Of a DNA stretch of 21,489 nucleotides, positions 1 through 5,544 are shown piece after piece (the stretch's first letter is position 1; the number at the start of each line of letters is the position of its first letter). The notes beneath the pieces are model-generated. The model saw nothing but the letters and a program-made list of their open reading frames with translations. It was not told the DNA's origin and searched no databases. Made by a program: the position numbers and the translations under genes. The DNA is from a virus, in IMG/VR virus record IMGVR_UViG_3300024062_000080, positions 1 to 21,489 of that record; one strand, given 5' to 3'.

Positions 1-12
1 ATGTACTGACAT
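1..12 (-). CDS. Possible 5' end of the next gene (partial)
   Basis: An ATG on the minus strand at 12-10 opens a frame reading M-S-V-H before the window ends. It lies five bases after the stop codon of the coiled-coil gene at 18-245, a spacing normal for this tightly packed operon. Four codons allow no functional call. Its frame is the one the upstream gene would enter after a -1 ribosomal slip or a one-base insertion in its G tract. Confidence 0.3.
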
Positions 13-17
13 ATTGG

Positions 18-245
18 TTATACTTTTTCGCCCCCCCCCATTACATCTATATAATCATTAGTAACGGTCATCAACTCCTCTTGTAAGTCTGCTAGTTGTT
101 TCTTTAGTAGTAACTCGTTAAGTTCTACACCTTGAAGTCCTAGTTGCATTGTCTTTATTAATGATTGTTGTAACTTAATTAGTTGTTCTTGCTTATCTAT
201 TATTCTCTTTGCTTCCTCGAATAAGTCTAGTAGTTCGCTTGTCAT
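18..245 (-). CDS. Small coiled-coil protein ending at a G9 tract
   Basis: This 75-residue protein is not recognised. Residues 5-60 are rich in Leu, Glu, Lys and Gln with heptad-like spacing (LLDLFEEAKRIIDKQEQLIK), which suggests one long amphipathic helix or coiled coil, probably oligomeric. Its ATG overlaps the TGA of the DUF3310-like gene upstream (ATGA, 4 nt), so translation is probably coupled. The last codons (VMGGGEKV) are written by a run of nine G on the minus strand (plus-strand C run 31-39), striking in AT-rich DNA. One added G, or a -1 ribosomal slip, removes the stop and enters the frame of the next ATG. No function is inferred. Confidence 0.65.
   Translation of the reverse strand: MTSELLDLFEEAKRIIDKQEQLIKLQQSLIKTMQLGLQGVELNELLLKKQLADLQEELMTVTNDYIDVMGGGEKV
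31..39 (-). repeat. Homopolymer G9 tract at the 3' end of a gene
   Basis: Nine consecutive C on the plus strand are read as G9 in the sense of the coiled-coil gene, four codons before its stop. The first G completes an ATG and the rest encode three glycines. Such a run can slip during replication, transcription or translation, and is also a common place for sequencing error. I noticed no comparable G or C run elsewhere in the window. Confidence 0.8.
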
Positions 246-529
246 TGTTCTCTGTTGTTAAGTTTATCTAATTCAAATTGTAAATGATTTATAGCCTTCT
301 GTATGCAATCGTATGGACTATCGTGCTTGTAACTACTTCTAAGTAGATAGGTTACTGCTGTTCCTATGTTGTACGATAAATCCCAGTCCTCACATACTTT
401 ACGAGCTTCATAGCCATAAGTATTACCTACATAGTAGTTAGGTATAGGATTGCTCTTTAAGTCTTTTATAACTTCTTTAGCTTCGTCTCTGTTCCTTGTA
501 TAGTCGTAGAAGTATTTACTCTTTGCCAT
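242..529 (-). CDS. DUF3310-like protein
   Basis: Probably a DUF3310-family phage protein, a small helical family sometimes labelled nucleotide kinase without good proof. The family-like stretch is residues 45-90: DLSYNIGTAVTYLLRSSYK followed by CIQKAINHLQFELDKL, matching the usual pattern of a Tyr-Asn-Leu-Gly-Asn helix, a conserved Arg and a final helix. The open frame extends upstream to a GTG at 604, but ATG at 529 is preferred. It gives a 95-residue protein and only a 14-nt overlap with the HNH gene instead of 89 nt. The next gene downstream overlaps by ATGA. Biochemical role unknown; the family is common near HNH and replication genes in phages. Confidence 0.6.
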   Translation of the reverse strand: MAKSKYFYDYTRNRDEAKEVIKDLKSNPIPNYYVGNTYGYEARKVCEDWDLSYNIGTAVTYLLRSSYKHDSPYDCIQKAINHLQFELDKLNNREQ

Positions 530-860
530 TTCTTTTACGTTTTGCTTTTGCCCACGCTGTTTTCTGATTGTGATGTGGTAGACATAAAGTCTGTAGGTTA
601 TCACTATCTAATGCCTTACTCATATCCTCTTTCAATTCAATAATGTGGTCAATGATTATCTTATCTTTATAATTTACTTTGCCCTCTTCACTACACCATC
701 TGCAATGTGGCTCTCGTTCTATATGCCACTTTCTAAGCTGTCTCCAAGCTCTACTATTATAGAAGTCATAGTTTTCGCTCTTATGCTTCTCAGTAAAGCC
801 AGTAGTCTTCTTACTACTTGCTATCCATTTCTTTTTCTTTCCTTTTGGTAGACTTGGCAT
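516..860 (-). CDS. HNH endonuclease
   Basis: A 114-residue HNH nuclease. A zinc-binding Cys pair is at C53-x2-C56 (HCRWC). The catalytic core follows: D71-H72 (IIIDHIIEL), N88 (DSDNLQTLC) and H97-N98 (PHHNQK). The N-terminus is very basic (KGKKKKW) and the C-terminus ends in Lys/Arg, both fitting DNA binding. It starts at a TAATG junction with the preceding 64-residue gene. Small free-standing HNH proteins of this layout are typical of tailed phages and usually sit near the terminase genes, where some are needed for cutting genomes at packaging. Here terminase is not visible but could lie just beyond the left edge. A homing or recombination role cannot be excluded. Confidence 0.85.
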   Translation of the reverse strand: MPSLPKGKKKKWIASSKKTTGFTEKHKSENYDFYNSRAWRQLRKWHIEREPHCRWCSEEGKVNYKDKIIIDHIIELKEDMSKALDSDNLQTLCLPHHNQKTAWAKAKRKRNGKE

Positions 861-1054
861 TAGTTTAAAAATTGTTGATTCTCATCTATCTCTGGTAGCT
901 TATACTCTATAGATATTATTGGTGGTATTCCGTTATTATTTATCCAATCCTCTAAAGAGTCTATTAGTTCGTCTATTGCTCTTTCTTTAGCATCGTCTAA
1001 TAACTCTGTATCGTCTACTCTAACCTCTATACTAACCGATGCTATTATCTTCAT
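860..1054 (-). CDS. Small acidic protein of unknown function
   Basis: Not recognised. The 64-residue product is acidic and begins with a beta-like segment (MKIIASVSIEVRVDD), followed by an Asp/Glu-rich helix (ELLDDAKERAIDELIDSLED) and a second possible strand (PPIISIEYKL). This strand-helix-strand order suggests a compact alpha/beta fold. It overlaps the HTH gene upstream by 23 nt and joins the HNH gene at TAATG, so all three are probably made together. An acidic partner or inhibitor role is possible but nothing in the sequence proves it. Confidence 0.6.
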   Translation of the reverse strand: MKIIASVSIEVRVDDTELLDDAKERAIDELIDSLEDWINNNGIPPIISIEYKLPEIDENQQFLN

Positions 1055-1184
1055 CTTTTATTTTTCTTTTAAAGAAATATAACTTTCTAGCACTTATACC
1101 TAAAACTTTAGCAGCTTCTTCTATAGTACTATACTTGCTCAATGCTTTCTTCATTTGTTTTTCTTGCATTTGTTTTATCGTCAT
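1032..1184 (-). CDS. Small Fis-like helix-turn-helix protein
   Basis: A 50-residue protein found by hand translation. Residues 14-43 form a helix-turn-helix close to the Fis/NtrC C-terminal type: an Ala-Leu helix, then STIEEAAKVLGISARKLYFF and a basic tail (KRKIKD). The pattern E-A-A-x-x-L-G-I-S-x-R-x-L-Y is the classic second and third helix of that fold. It probably binds DNA as a small regulator or nucleoid-type factor. ATG at 1184 is used; in-frame ATGs at 1169 and 1154 are alternatives and would shorten the 56-nt overlap with the membrane ORF upstream. It overlaps the following acidic gene by 23 nt. Confidence 0.6.
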   Translation of the reverse strand: MTIKQMQEKQMKKALSKYSTIEEAAKVLGISARKLYFFKRKIKDEDNSIG

Positions 1185-1314
1185 TCCTTTTATTTTCTTC
1201 TGCTACAAATCCCACTATAAAAAAGTGTAAGAATATTACTACAAATATAGGTAAACAACTAACTATAACTAATAGTGCTAATAGTGTTCTAAATATGCTG
1301 CTTAAAATCTTCAA
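1129..1314 (-). CDS. Small membrane protein (TTG start)
   Basis: The 61-residue product is not recognised. Residues 8-38 are almost entirely hydrophobic (FRTLLALLVIVSCLPIFVVI and FLHFFIVGFVA), enough for one long or two short membrane helices. A charged tail follows (EENKRNDDKTNARKTNEESI), probably cytoplasmic. No ATG exists in the frame, so the only candidate start is TTG at 1314, overlapping the upstream gene by 26 nt. The tail overlaps the HTH gene by 56 nt in another frame. The strong hydrophobic segment and the otherwise empty interval support it, while the start codon and overlaps count against it. Confidence 0.45.
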   Translation of the reverse strand: MKILSSIFRTLLALLVIVSCLPIFVVIFLHFFIVGFVAEENKRNDDKTNARKTNEESIEQV

Positions 1315-1510
1315 TACTTAAATATGTTTTTGCTTGGTATCTGTTAGCATTATCTTCTATCCTTTTTTCTTCTACTCTGTAGTCCTCTCTATGTCCAAAC
1401 ATTAGCTGAAATCCTATGTCTGTTTTAATCTTTTTTGGTAATACAAGCTCTAGTCCGTTCTTCGTTCTCTTCCATATCTCTTGATGCCTGGTCGCCCTAT
1501 TATTGCTCAA
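1289..1510 (-). CDS. Small protein of unknown function (TTG start)
   Basis: Not recognised. The 73-residue product is charged, with a basic N-terminal half (RATRHQEIWKRTKNG), a central LELVLPKKIKTDIGFQLMFG and an acidic C-terminal helix. There is no ATG before residue 37, so TTG at 1510 is taken as the start. It overlaps the stop of the preceding gene by 11 nt, in keeping with the operon's coupled junctions. The overlap and frame raise the alternative that it is read only through re-initiation. No domain or motif identified. Confidence 0.5.
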   Translation of the reverse strand: MSNNRATRHQEIWKRTKNGLELVLPKKIKTDIGFQLMFGHREDYRVEEKRIEDNANRYQAKTYLSIEDFKQHI

Positions 1511-1865
1511 GTGTTGTTTTATACTTGTTTATTATTCTTTCCATCTGTGACTCATACCATATAGGAAAATCGTATGCTTGTTCACTTTGCTCCCATACTC
1601 TGTATAGTACAGCTCTTAATCTTTGAGAAGCTGTCTTAGTCTTACCTACTTCAAAGTCTGTGGTAAACTTCTCAACCTCTTCAACCTCTGCCTTGCTTAT
1701 ATCGTCAGAGCTTATTAGAACCATTCCAGGAGACTTACGTAAGCTAAACACTCTCATCATTGTCTCTTCTGGTAGCTCTTGAGTATGTATGTTAATACTA
1801 AGAGTTCCGTCTGCTAGAGTGCTTACCTTGTTCACTCCTCCTTCGAATATTACTGTCTTTTTCAT
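1500..1865 (-). CDS. Conserved phage protein of unknown function
   Basis: The 121-residue product starts at ATG 1865 (MKKTVIFEGG). An upstream in-frame TTG at 1892 would add nine hydrophobic residues and is less likely. The N-terminal half looks beta-rich and includes a repeated strand pattern (KVSTLADGTLSINIHTQELP). The C-terminal half is helical, with KTKTASQRLRAVLYRVWEQS followed by an aromatic stretch and a closing basic helix (MERIINKYKTTLE). I recall similar SQRLRAVLY-x-WEQ tails in hypothetical proteins beside replication or recombination genes of phages, but no activity is known to me. It lies between ninG and small unknown genes, so a DNA-metabolism role is a guess from position. Confidence 0.6.
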   Translation of the reverse strand: MKKTVIFEGGVNKVSTLADGTLSINIHTQELPEETMMRVFSLRKSPGMVLISSDDISKAEVEEVEKFTTDFEVGKTKTASQRLRAVLYRVWEQSEQAYDFPIWYESQMERIINKYKTTLEQ

Positions 1866-1921
1866 TATTGTAAATATATAAAATAGATTCAATTTCCCAA
1901 TCTTTTGGGTTTAAAGTTTTA

Positions 1922-1935
1922 AACAATCGATTGTT
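1922..1935. repeat. 14-bp perfect palindrome at the 3' end of ninG
   Basis: AACAATCGATTGTT is a perfect palindrome at 1922-1935. It overlaps the ninG stop codon and lies in the 68-nt space before the next ATG, one of the larger gaps in the early operon. It could be an operator for a dimeric repressor or simply a short RNA hairpin. There is no T-tract after it, so it is not a typical terminator. Confidence 0.5.
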
Positions 1936-2329
1936 AATCCAGCTCTCTAATCTTTTGCTTATACCTTTCGATTGCTTCTTCATAATCAGCTCTTGTTAAT
2001 TTTACTACTATATGCATTCTACTTTCTAACTCATCGACTGTACCCTTACCCCATTTATTTTCTACTCCTCTTGCTGCTTTTATTTGGTTTCCGTTCAGAA
2101 AAGTATTACAATAACTACACTGGCTATTAACGTTACGCTCATCGTATCGAATGCTAAGGTATCGTCTGCTGAATAGATGCCCAGCGTGAGTACTACCTCC
2201 AAAAGCTGGATATTCTTTACCACAACTAATACACTTGCAATTACCTTTATAATCGCTATCACGCTTTCTAATGTACTCGCTAAATACTTTGTCTAGCTTT
2301 TTCTTTAGTTTACTTATTGTCGTTGGCAT
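1934..2329 (-). CDS. ninG: NinG family recombination protein
   Basis: A NinG/Rap-type protein of 131 residues. In lambda this family promotes phage recombination and Rap acts as a Holliday-junction (branched DNA) endonuclease. The N-terminal basic helix (KLKKKLDKVFSEYIRKRDSD) is followed by a zinc-finger-like set C31, C33-x2-C36, H51 and C71-x2-C74. The family signature AGHLFSRRYLSIRYDERNVN then QCSYCNTFLNGN is clear. Lambda NinG is longer, so this is a compact version. It starts at TAATG with the Mom-like gene, placing recombination and DNA modification in one translationally coupled pair. A 14-bp palindrome overlaps its stop. Confidence 0.9.
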   Translation of the reverse strand: MPTTISKLKKKLDKVFSEYIRKRDSDYKGNCKCISCGKEYPAFGGSTHAGHLFSRRYLSIRYDERNVNSQCSYCNTFLNGNQIKAARGVENKWGKGTVDELESRMHIVVKLTRADYEEAIERYKQKIRELD

Positions 2330-3006
2330 TAGAATAGTTCTGTTTGTATTGTTGTTTTATAATCTGCATTGTATTTTTTATTTTGTCCTTTAGGATAAGA
2401 TTTTATTTCGAACAATTTTTCTTTCATCATATTTTTTTTATCTTTTTTATTTGCCACTACATAAACATACCTATTTTTAGCTGGTCTTTCAACTTGATAT
2501 AATTTATCTCCATATTTTTCTTTAAGTTTTTTTATTCTATCTTTTTGATATGGAAACTCATCCATTAATGTTCTACTATGTATATGTTCTTTACCTTTTA
2601 ATTTCCAATCTTTTTGTGTGTGACTTTTACCAGTATAAATGAAGTTTGTAGCTTGATATACATAACCATTGTGACCAAAATTACAATCTGCATAACTGAC
2701 AATGATAATAGGCTTAGGTAATAACTTAAAAGATTGACTAATAAAATATGAGTTAGCATTTTTACTTAAATTATCATTAGTACATAATCTATTTAATTCA
2801 TAAACAAAATTCATATATTTTTCTCCAAATAAAGACTTTTTCATAGTTAAAGGTATAGCATTTCCATAAGTTAAAATGCCAACTAATATATTTTTATCAT
2901 ATAGACCAAATGAATATGTAAAACTTGTCATTCTTTTTAAATAATGTTTTTTTAATAACCATTCTTTACATAGTTCTGATTTAATTGATTTTACTTTATA
3001 ATTCAC
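2329..3006 (-). CDS. Mom-like DNA modification protein (GNAT-type)
   Basis: A 225-residue protein resembling the Mom family, known from phage Mu, where Mom adds a methylcarbamoyl group to adenine in DNA and protects it from host restriction. The supporting pattern is KKHYLKR near residue 20, SFGLYDKNILVGILTYGNA at 32-50, YELNRLC at 69-75, a Ser/Phe-rich segment, then SYADCNFGHNGYVYQATNF and IYTGKS. Order and spacing fit the family's GNAT-like fold. The C-terminal 60 residues are Lys-rich. GTG at 3006 is the start, because the next Met (residue 26) would remove the conserved first segment. Base composition is visibly lower in GC than in neighbours, suggesting separate acquisition. Other GNAT transferases remain possible. 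Confidence 0.65.
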   Translation of the reverse strand: MNYKVKSIKSELCKEWLLKKHYLKRMTSFTYSFGLYDKNILVGILTYGNAIPLTMKKSLFGEKYMNFVYELNRLCTNDNLSKNANSYFISQSFKLLPKPIIIVSYADCNFGHNGYVYQATNFIYTGKSHTQKDWKLKGKEHIHSRTLMDEFPYQKDRIKKLKEKYGDKLYQVERPAKNRYVYVVANKKDKKNMMKEKLFEIKSYPKGQNKKYNADYKTTIQTELF

Positions 3007-3412
3007 TTTTACCTATCTTTTTAGTTTCTCTCTTGTCAATAACCTTGCTAAAAGACTCTACTCTCTTTTTGTAGACTTCGTATTGGTCTATTTGATTAGT
3101 TTGCTTTTTTAGTGCTTTAGTCATCTTGTAACTTCTAAGAGCTTCATTCCACGTTGGTACGTTTACAAAGTGTGGTCCATCGTTCTCTCTTATGTGTTTA
3201 TTAAGAGCAAACTTTACCTCATCTAATTCCATAGAGCTGTAGTTTGTAGCTAAGTCATTACAAAATAGATTAGTCATCTGTACTACTATCTCAGCTTCTG
3301 GAGCTTGTCCTAGCTGAACGTAGAGAGTTGCAATTATCTCATAGCATTCTCTTTTTAGTTCTTTTATATCATTGGCATATAAGAACCATACTTGTTTACT
3401 TTTGTCTTTCAT
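2996..3412 (-). CDS. Early-region protein of unknown function
   Basis: Not recognised with certainty. The 138-residue product appears all helical. The first half (NDIKELKRECYEIIATLYVQ) carries a segment ending in SSMELDEVKFALNKHIREND, then an aromatic turn (GPHFVNVPTWNEALRSYK) and a basic C-terminal helix (KKRVESFSKVIDKRETKKIG). It starts at ATG 3412 and overlaps the 55-residue gene by 17 nt and the Mom-like gene by 11 nt. Lying a few genes after the replication initiator, it occupies a position where phages often put helicase loaders. No P-loop is present, so an AAA+ DnaC-type loader is ruled out. Confidence 0.6.
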   Translation of the reverse strand: MKDKSKQVWFLYANDIKELKRECYEIIATLYVQLGQAPEAEIVVQMTNLFCNDLATNYSSMELDEVKFALNKHIRENDGPHFVNVPTWNEALRSYKMTKALKKQTNQIDQYEVYKKRVESFSKVIDKRETKKIGKSEL

Positions 3413-3563
3413 CTTTTGTTATTTGTATATGTGTCCAACCAGTTATTAGGTAAAACGTGTCCCATGTTATTTTCTTTCTATACTTAGAGCTTTTACCATA
3501 TATCTCAAGCATATTTTTAACCGTTACGTCCTCACGTTTTTTAATCTCGTAATATTTATTCAT
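3396..3563 (-). CDS. 55-residue protein of unknown function
   Basis: Found by hand translation. An ATG at 3563 overlaps the stop of the 82-residue gene (ATGAATAA) and the frame stays open to a TAA at 3396-3398, just inside the next gene. The product begins MNKYYEIKKREDVTVKNMLE and continues with a Lys-rich turn and WDTFYLITGWTHIQITKDER. It is basic and compact, with two possible helices and a C-terminal strand. The otherwise unexplained interval and coupled overlaps at both ends support it as a real gene. No family recognised. Confidence 0.55.
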   Translation of the reverse strand: MNKYYEIKKREDVTVKNMLEIYGKSSKYRKKITWDTFYLITGWTHIQITKDERQK

Positions 3564-3804
3564 TTACTTGCTTTTTTACTTCTATTAATACTTCCATTAG
3601 GCTGTCATATATCAGCTCTAGTTGTTCACTTCCCTCTGTCCATTGGACTATCTCTCTCTCATATTGATTAGCCACTTTTACTAGCCTATTAAACTTCATC
3701 TTTACTACTCCAGAATGTGAGCCTTTTAGATTGTATAGTTGCTCGTTAAAGCACCTAAAGGTAGCGATTAATAAATTAAGCTCTGCTGTTTGTTCTTTAG
3801 TCAT
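3556..3804 (-). CDS. Small helical protein of unknown function
   Basis: The 82-residue product is predicted helical throughout. It has an N-terminal helix (EQTAELNLLIATFRCFNEQL), a basic turn (KGSHSGVVKMKFNRLVKVAN), then an acidic C-terminal helix ending in KKQVNE. It overlaps the replication initiator's stop by 8 nt and the 55-residue gene's start by 8 nt, so it is embedded in the replication operon. The alternating charge pattern would suit a helical bundle or partner protein. No motif recognised and no function assigned. Confidence 0.6.
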   Translation of the reverse strand: MTKEQTAELNLLIATFRCFNEQLYNLKGSHSGVVKMKFNRLVKVANQYEREIVQWTEGSEQLELIYDSLMEVLIEVKKQVNE

Positions 3805-4501
3805 TATATTCTTTGTTTATCATTTCAAGTCCTTTCTGATAGTTAGTTAGTATCTTTTGAACTTTAGTTTGTTTTTCTGTTTTAAGCTCAAATAATCCCT
3901 TCCATCCATTCTCTATAGACTGCTGAATAATTTGCGCCTGGTGTTCTTTGTTGTTGTTGGAGATTCTTAATAGCTTAGAAATCGCAGCAGCTTCTCCTAA
4001 TTTTTTATAGGTAGTTCTAGACTGCTCTTTCCTAAATTCCTTCCATAAATTCCAAGCCTCTAAATTCAATTCAAAAGGATAATCCCCTTCTGTTTTAGTA
4101 TTATTAGTATTTAGTTTATTTAAGTATTTAGTATTATTATTATTTAGTAGTGGTCGATTTTCTATATCTAATTTTTCTATATCTAACTTTTCTATTTCTT
4201 GAAAATCGATATGTGGTTTCTCAAAGATTATATAATCCCAAGAAACTATCTTACCTTTTTCACGTTTTTGCTCTCGTTTCATATAGCCATTAGATGTCAG
4301 CTCCTTAAACGCTGAGTAAATTGCAGCCTTGCCGTCTGTATGCCATTTCTCTACCTCCTCAACGTATAACTTCCAGTCGTTAGGTAAAGCCAAGAGGTGA
4401 CATAGTAACCCCTTAGCTTTTAACGATAAGTCCTTATTAAATATAAACTCATTGTTTATAGTTGTATAGTTAGTGGACTTTTCTACTCTAATTCTTCTCA
4501 T
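3797..4501 (-). CDS. Replication initiator/replisome organiser with N-terminal winged helix
   Basis: A 234-residue protein with the layout of phage replication initiators (lambda O-like or DnaD-like organisers). Residues 1-95 form a winged-helix domain: NEFIFNKDLSLKAKGLLCHL, then DGKAAIYSAFKELTSNGYM (the recognition-helix region) and the wing KREQKREKGKIVSWDYIIF. Residues 96-140 are a low-complexity linker containing the pentapeptide repeat IEKLD-IEKLD-IE and an Asn-rich run. Residues 145-234 are helical (WNLWKEFRKEQSRTTYKKLG) and may recruit the helicase or loader. The linker DNA holds iterons and an AT-rich run, a candidate origin, as in lambda O. It overlaps the winged-helix gene upstream by ATGA and the next gene by 8 nt. 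Confidence 0.75.
   Translation of the reverse strand: MRRIRVEKSTNYTTINNEFIFNKDLSLKAKGLLCHLLALPNDWKLYVEEVEKWHTDGKAAIYSAFKELTSNGYMKREQKREKGKIVSWDYIIFEKPHIDFQEIEKLDIEKLDIENRPLLNNNNTKYLNKLNTNNTKTEGDYPFELNLEAWNLWKEFRKEQSRTTYKKLGEAAAISKLLRISNNNKEHQAQIIQQSIENGWKGLFELKTEKQTKVQKILTNYQKGLEMINKEYND
4091..4209. other. Candidate replication origin inside the initiator gene
   Basis: Three 15-bp direct repeats with the core TTTTCTATATCTAA begin at 4158, 4173 and 4188; the first two are identical and the third diverges at three positions. They are bracketed by a 9-bp inverted repeat, TCGATTTTC at 4154-4162 and GAAAATCGA at 4201-4209. Directly beside them, 4091-4150 is almost pure A/T with repeated TAGTATT and TATTTAGT units, suited to unwinding. 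Iterons plus an AT-rich stretch inside the linker of the initiator gene is the arrangement of lambda ori in gene O. The repeats also encode IEKLD repeats, so selection on protein is an alternative. Confidence 0.5.
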
Positions 4502-4719
4502 TGTTCTAATTTGTATTGAGCATAGTGAACTGGCTCTCCAAACTTATTCTCGCTGTGTAATATTGTAGTCTCTATATTATTACCAGCTTCTTTCAAATCA
4601 AAGATTACTGCTGCTAGTCGCATAATACTATAATCAAAGAACGCTTGTACTGGAGTTATTGGTCCAATCTCTTTAAGATGTCTTAATACTTTCTGTTTCT
4701 GTGATAATTTAGTTTTCAT
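4498..4719 (-). CDS. Small winged-helix DNA-binding protein
   Basis: A 73-residue protein of a type common in phages: a stand-alone winged helix. It has helix 1 (KLSQKQKVLRHLKEIGP), ITPVQAFFDYSIMRLAAVIF as turn and recognition helix, DLKEAGNNIETTIL as the end of helix 3 and first wing strand, and a C-terminal strand (PVHYAQYKL). The phrase ITP-x-QA followed by an Arg-Leu-Ala helix and DLK/R-x-x-G-x-x-I is characteristic. It probably binds DNA near the origin or acts as a regulator. It overlaps the DnaA-like gene by 11 nt and the initiator by 4 nt, so its dose is tied to replication proteins. Confidence 0.75.
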   Translation of the reverse strand: MKTKLSQKQKVLRHLKEIGPITPVQAFFDYSIMRLAAVIFDLKEAGNNIETTILHSENKFGEPVHYAQYKLEQ

Positions 4720-5098
4720 TGTTTTTTAGTTTTTGTTTTAAATAATCGTTATATCTCTTTTTTTTAATGTTTACTACTTCTCTAATAAGCTCTTTTGGCT
4801 CTACATAGTCTATTTGTAATTTAAACACCTCAAGCATATCTAAATATTTATCTCTGTAGTATTCGTCAAATATAATTAAATCTTTGTGCTTTTTGTAGTG
4901 GTGCATAACACTAGCGTGATTGAGTTTAAACTCTCTAGCTATTTGTGTCCATCCCATCTCTAAGACATCTCTACAAAGTACAAAAGCCATTCGTCTGTTA
5001 TCTACTATGTATCTATCTCGTCTTTTAGAAATAAGCTCAGTTCTTTTAATTTTTCCAACATAACAGACTACGTTTTTTACTCTCTCCACTTTATCCAT
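4709..5098 (-). CDS. Stand-alone DnaA domain IV-like DNA-binding protein
   Basis: A 129-residue protein whose centre matches DnaA domain IV, the part of bacterial DnaA that reads DnaA boxes. It carries YIVDNRRMAFVLCRDVLEMG (first helices), WTQIAREFKLNHASVMHHYK (helix-turn-helix), with NHASVMHHYKK aligning to the DnaA signature D-H-T-T-V-I-H-A. The ATPase domain is absent. It may bind origin DNA, or compete with or imitate host DnaA; direction of effect is unknown. The C-terminal 50 residues are basic and unrecognised. A preceding in-frame TTG at 5101 exists, but ATG at 5098 is chosen. It overlaps the upstream gene by 8 nt and the winged-helix gene by 11 nt. Confidence 0.75.
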   Translation of the reverse strand: MDKVERVKNVVCYVGKIKRTELISKRRDRYIVDNRRMAFVLCRDVLEMGWTQIAREFKLNHASVMHHYKKHKDLIIFDEYYRDKYLDMLEVFKLQIDYVEPKELIREVVNIKKKRYNDYLKQKLKNNEN

Positions 5099-5279
5099 CA
5101 AATTCTACTTTTACTCGTTCATAAATTACTGGAGCTAAGTCTTTTAGCTCTCTAAGCTTCTTTCTTGATTCTCTCCTAGCTTCGTCTTTTCTAGTCTTAC
5201 TGATGTCTGTACCAGTAGCCTCGTTGATTATCAAGTGAGAATCTTTTAAAATCTTGTCTATTCGTTCTTTTTTAGTCAT
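5091..5279 (-). CDS. Small basic helical protein of unknown function
   Basis: The 62-residue product is strongly charged and basic: MTKKERIDKILKDSHLIINE, then a Thr/Gly turn, an Arg/Lys/Glu helix (KTRKDEARRESRKKLRELKD) and a short C-terminal helix (APVIYERVKVEF). Two charged helices suggest a nucleic-acid-binding or partner protein. It overlaps the upstream gene and the DnaA-like gene by 8 nt each. No family recognised. Confidence 0.55.
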   Translation of the reverse strand: MTKKERIDKILKDSHLIINEATGTDISKTRKDEARRESRKKLRELKDLAPVIYERVKVEFDG

Positions 5280-5544
5280 CTTTTATATTCTTTAAAAAGT
5301 AATAATAATCTTGTAAGTCAGAGCATTCTTGCTGTCTTTTGATTATTGCTCCAATATGTTTATCTCCTACGTTAATATACCAGTCAGCTAATTTAACTTC
5401 GTAATGGTCATCGTGTTCAATGAGCTTAGTAGCTTTCTTGTTTAGGTGTATCCAACCTTTACGTCTTAATCTGAAGCAGTAGGCTGTATCGTAGTCATAT
5501 ATTTCTTCTCGTGATTCTTTACTAAAAAGGTAAGTCGTTTCCAT
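5272..5544 (-). CDS. Early-region protein of unknown function
   Basis: The 90-residue product begins METTYLFSKESREEIYDYDT and continues with YCFRLRRKGWIHLNKKATKL, IEHDDHYEVKLADWYINVGD and a C-terminal helix rich in Tyr (LQDYYYFLKNIKDD). It appears alpha/beta, with no known motif. ATG at 5544 follows the A-rich leader CAACAAAAA and is preferred to ATG at 5568, which would overlap the SSB gene by 47 nt instead of 23. Placement directly after the SSB-like gene and before the DnaA-like region suggests a replication accessory, but this is inference only. Confidence 0.55.
   Translation of the reverse strand: METTYLFSKESREEIYDYDTAYCFRLRRKGWIHLNKKATKLIEHDDHYEVKLADWYINVGDKHIGAIIKRQQECSDLQDYYYFLKNIKDD

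Noticed and set aside
1798-1983. 61-residue minus-strand ORF starting inside ninG and ending inside the next gene
   Set aside because: It overlaps ninG by 50 nt and the following gene by 68 nt in other frames, its composition looks random, and both neighbours have far better support.
4158-4201. CRISPR-like array reading of the 15-bp repeats
   Set aside because: Repeats are adjacent with no spacers, too short, and lie within a coding linker. Iterons or a coding repeat explain them.
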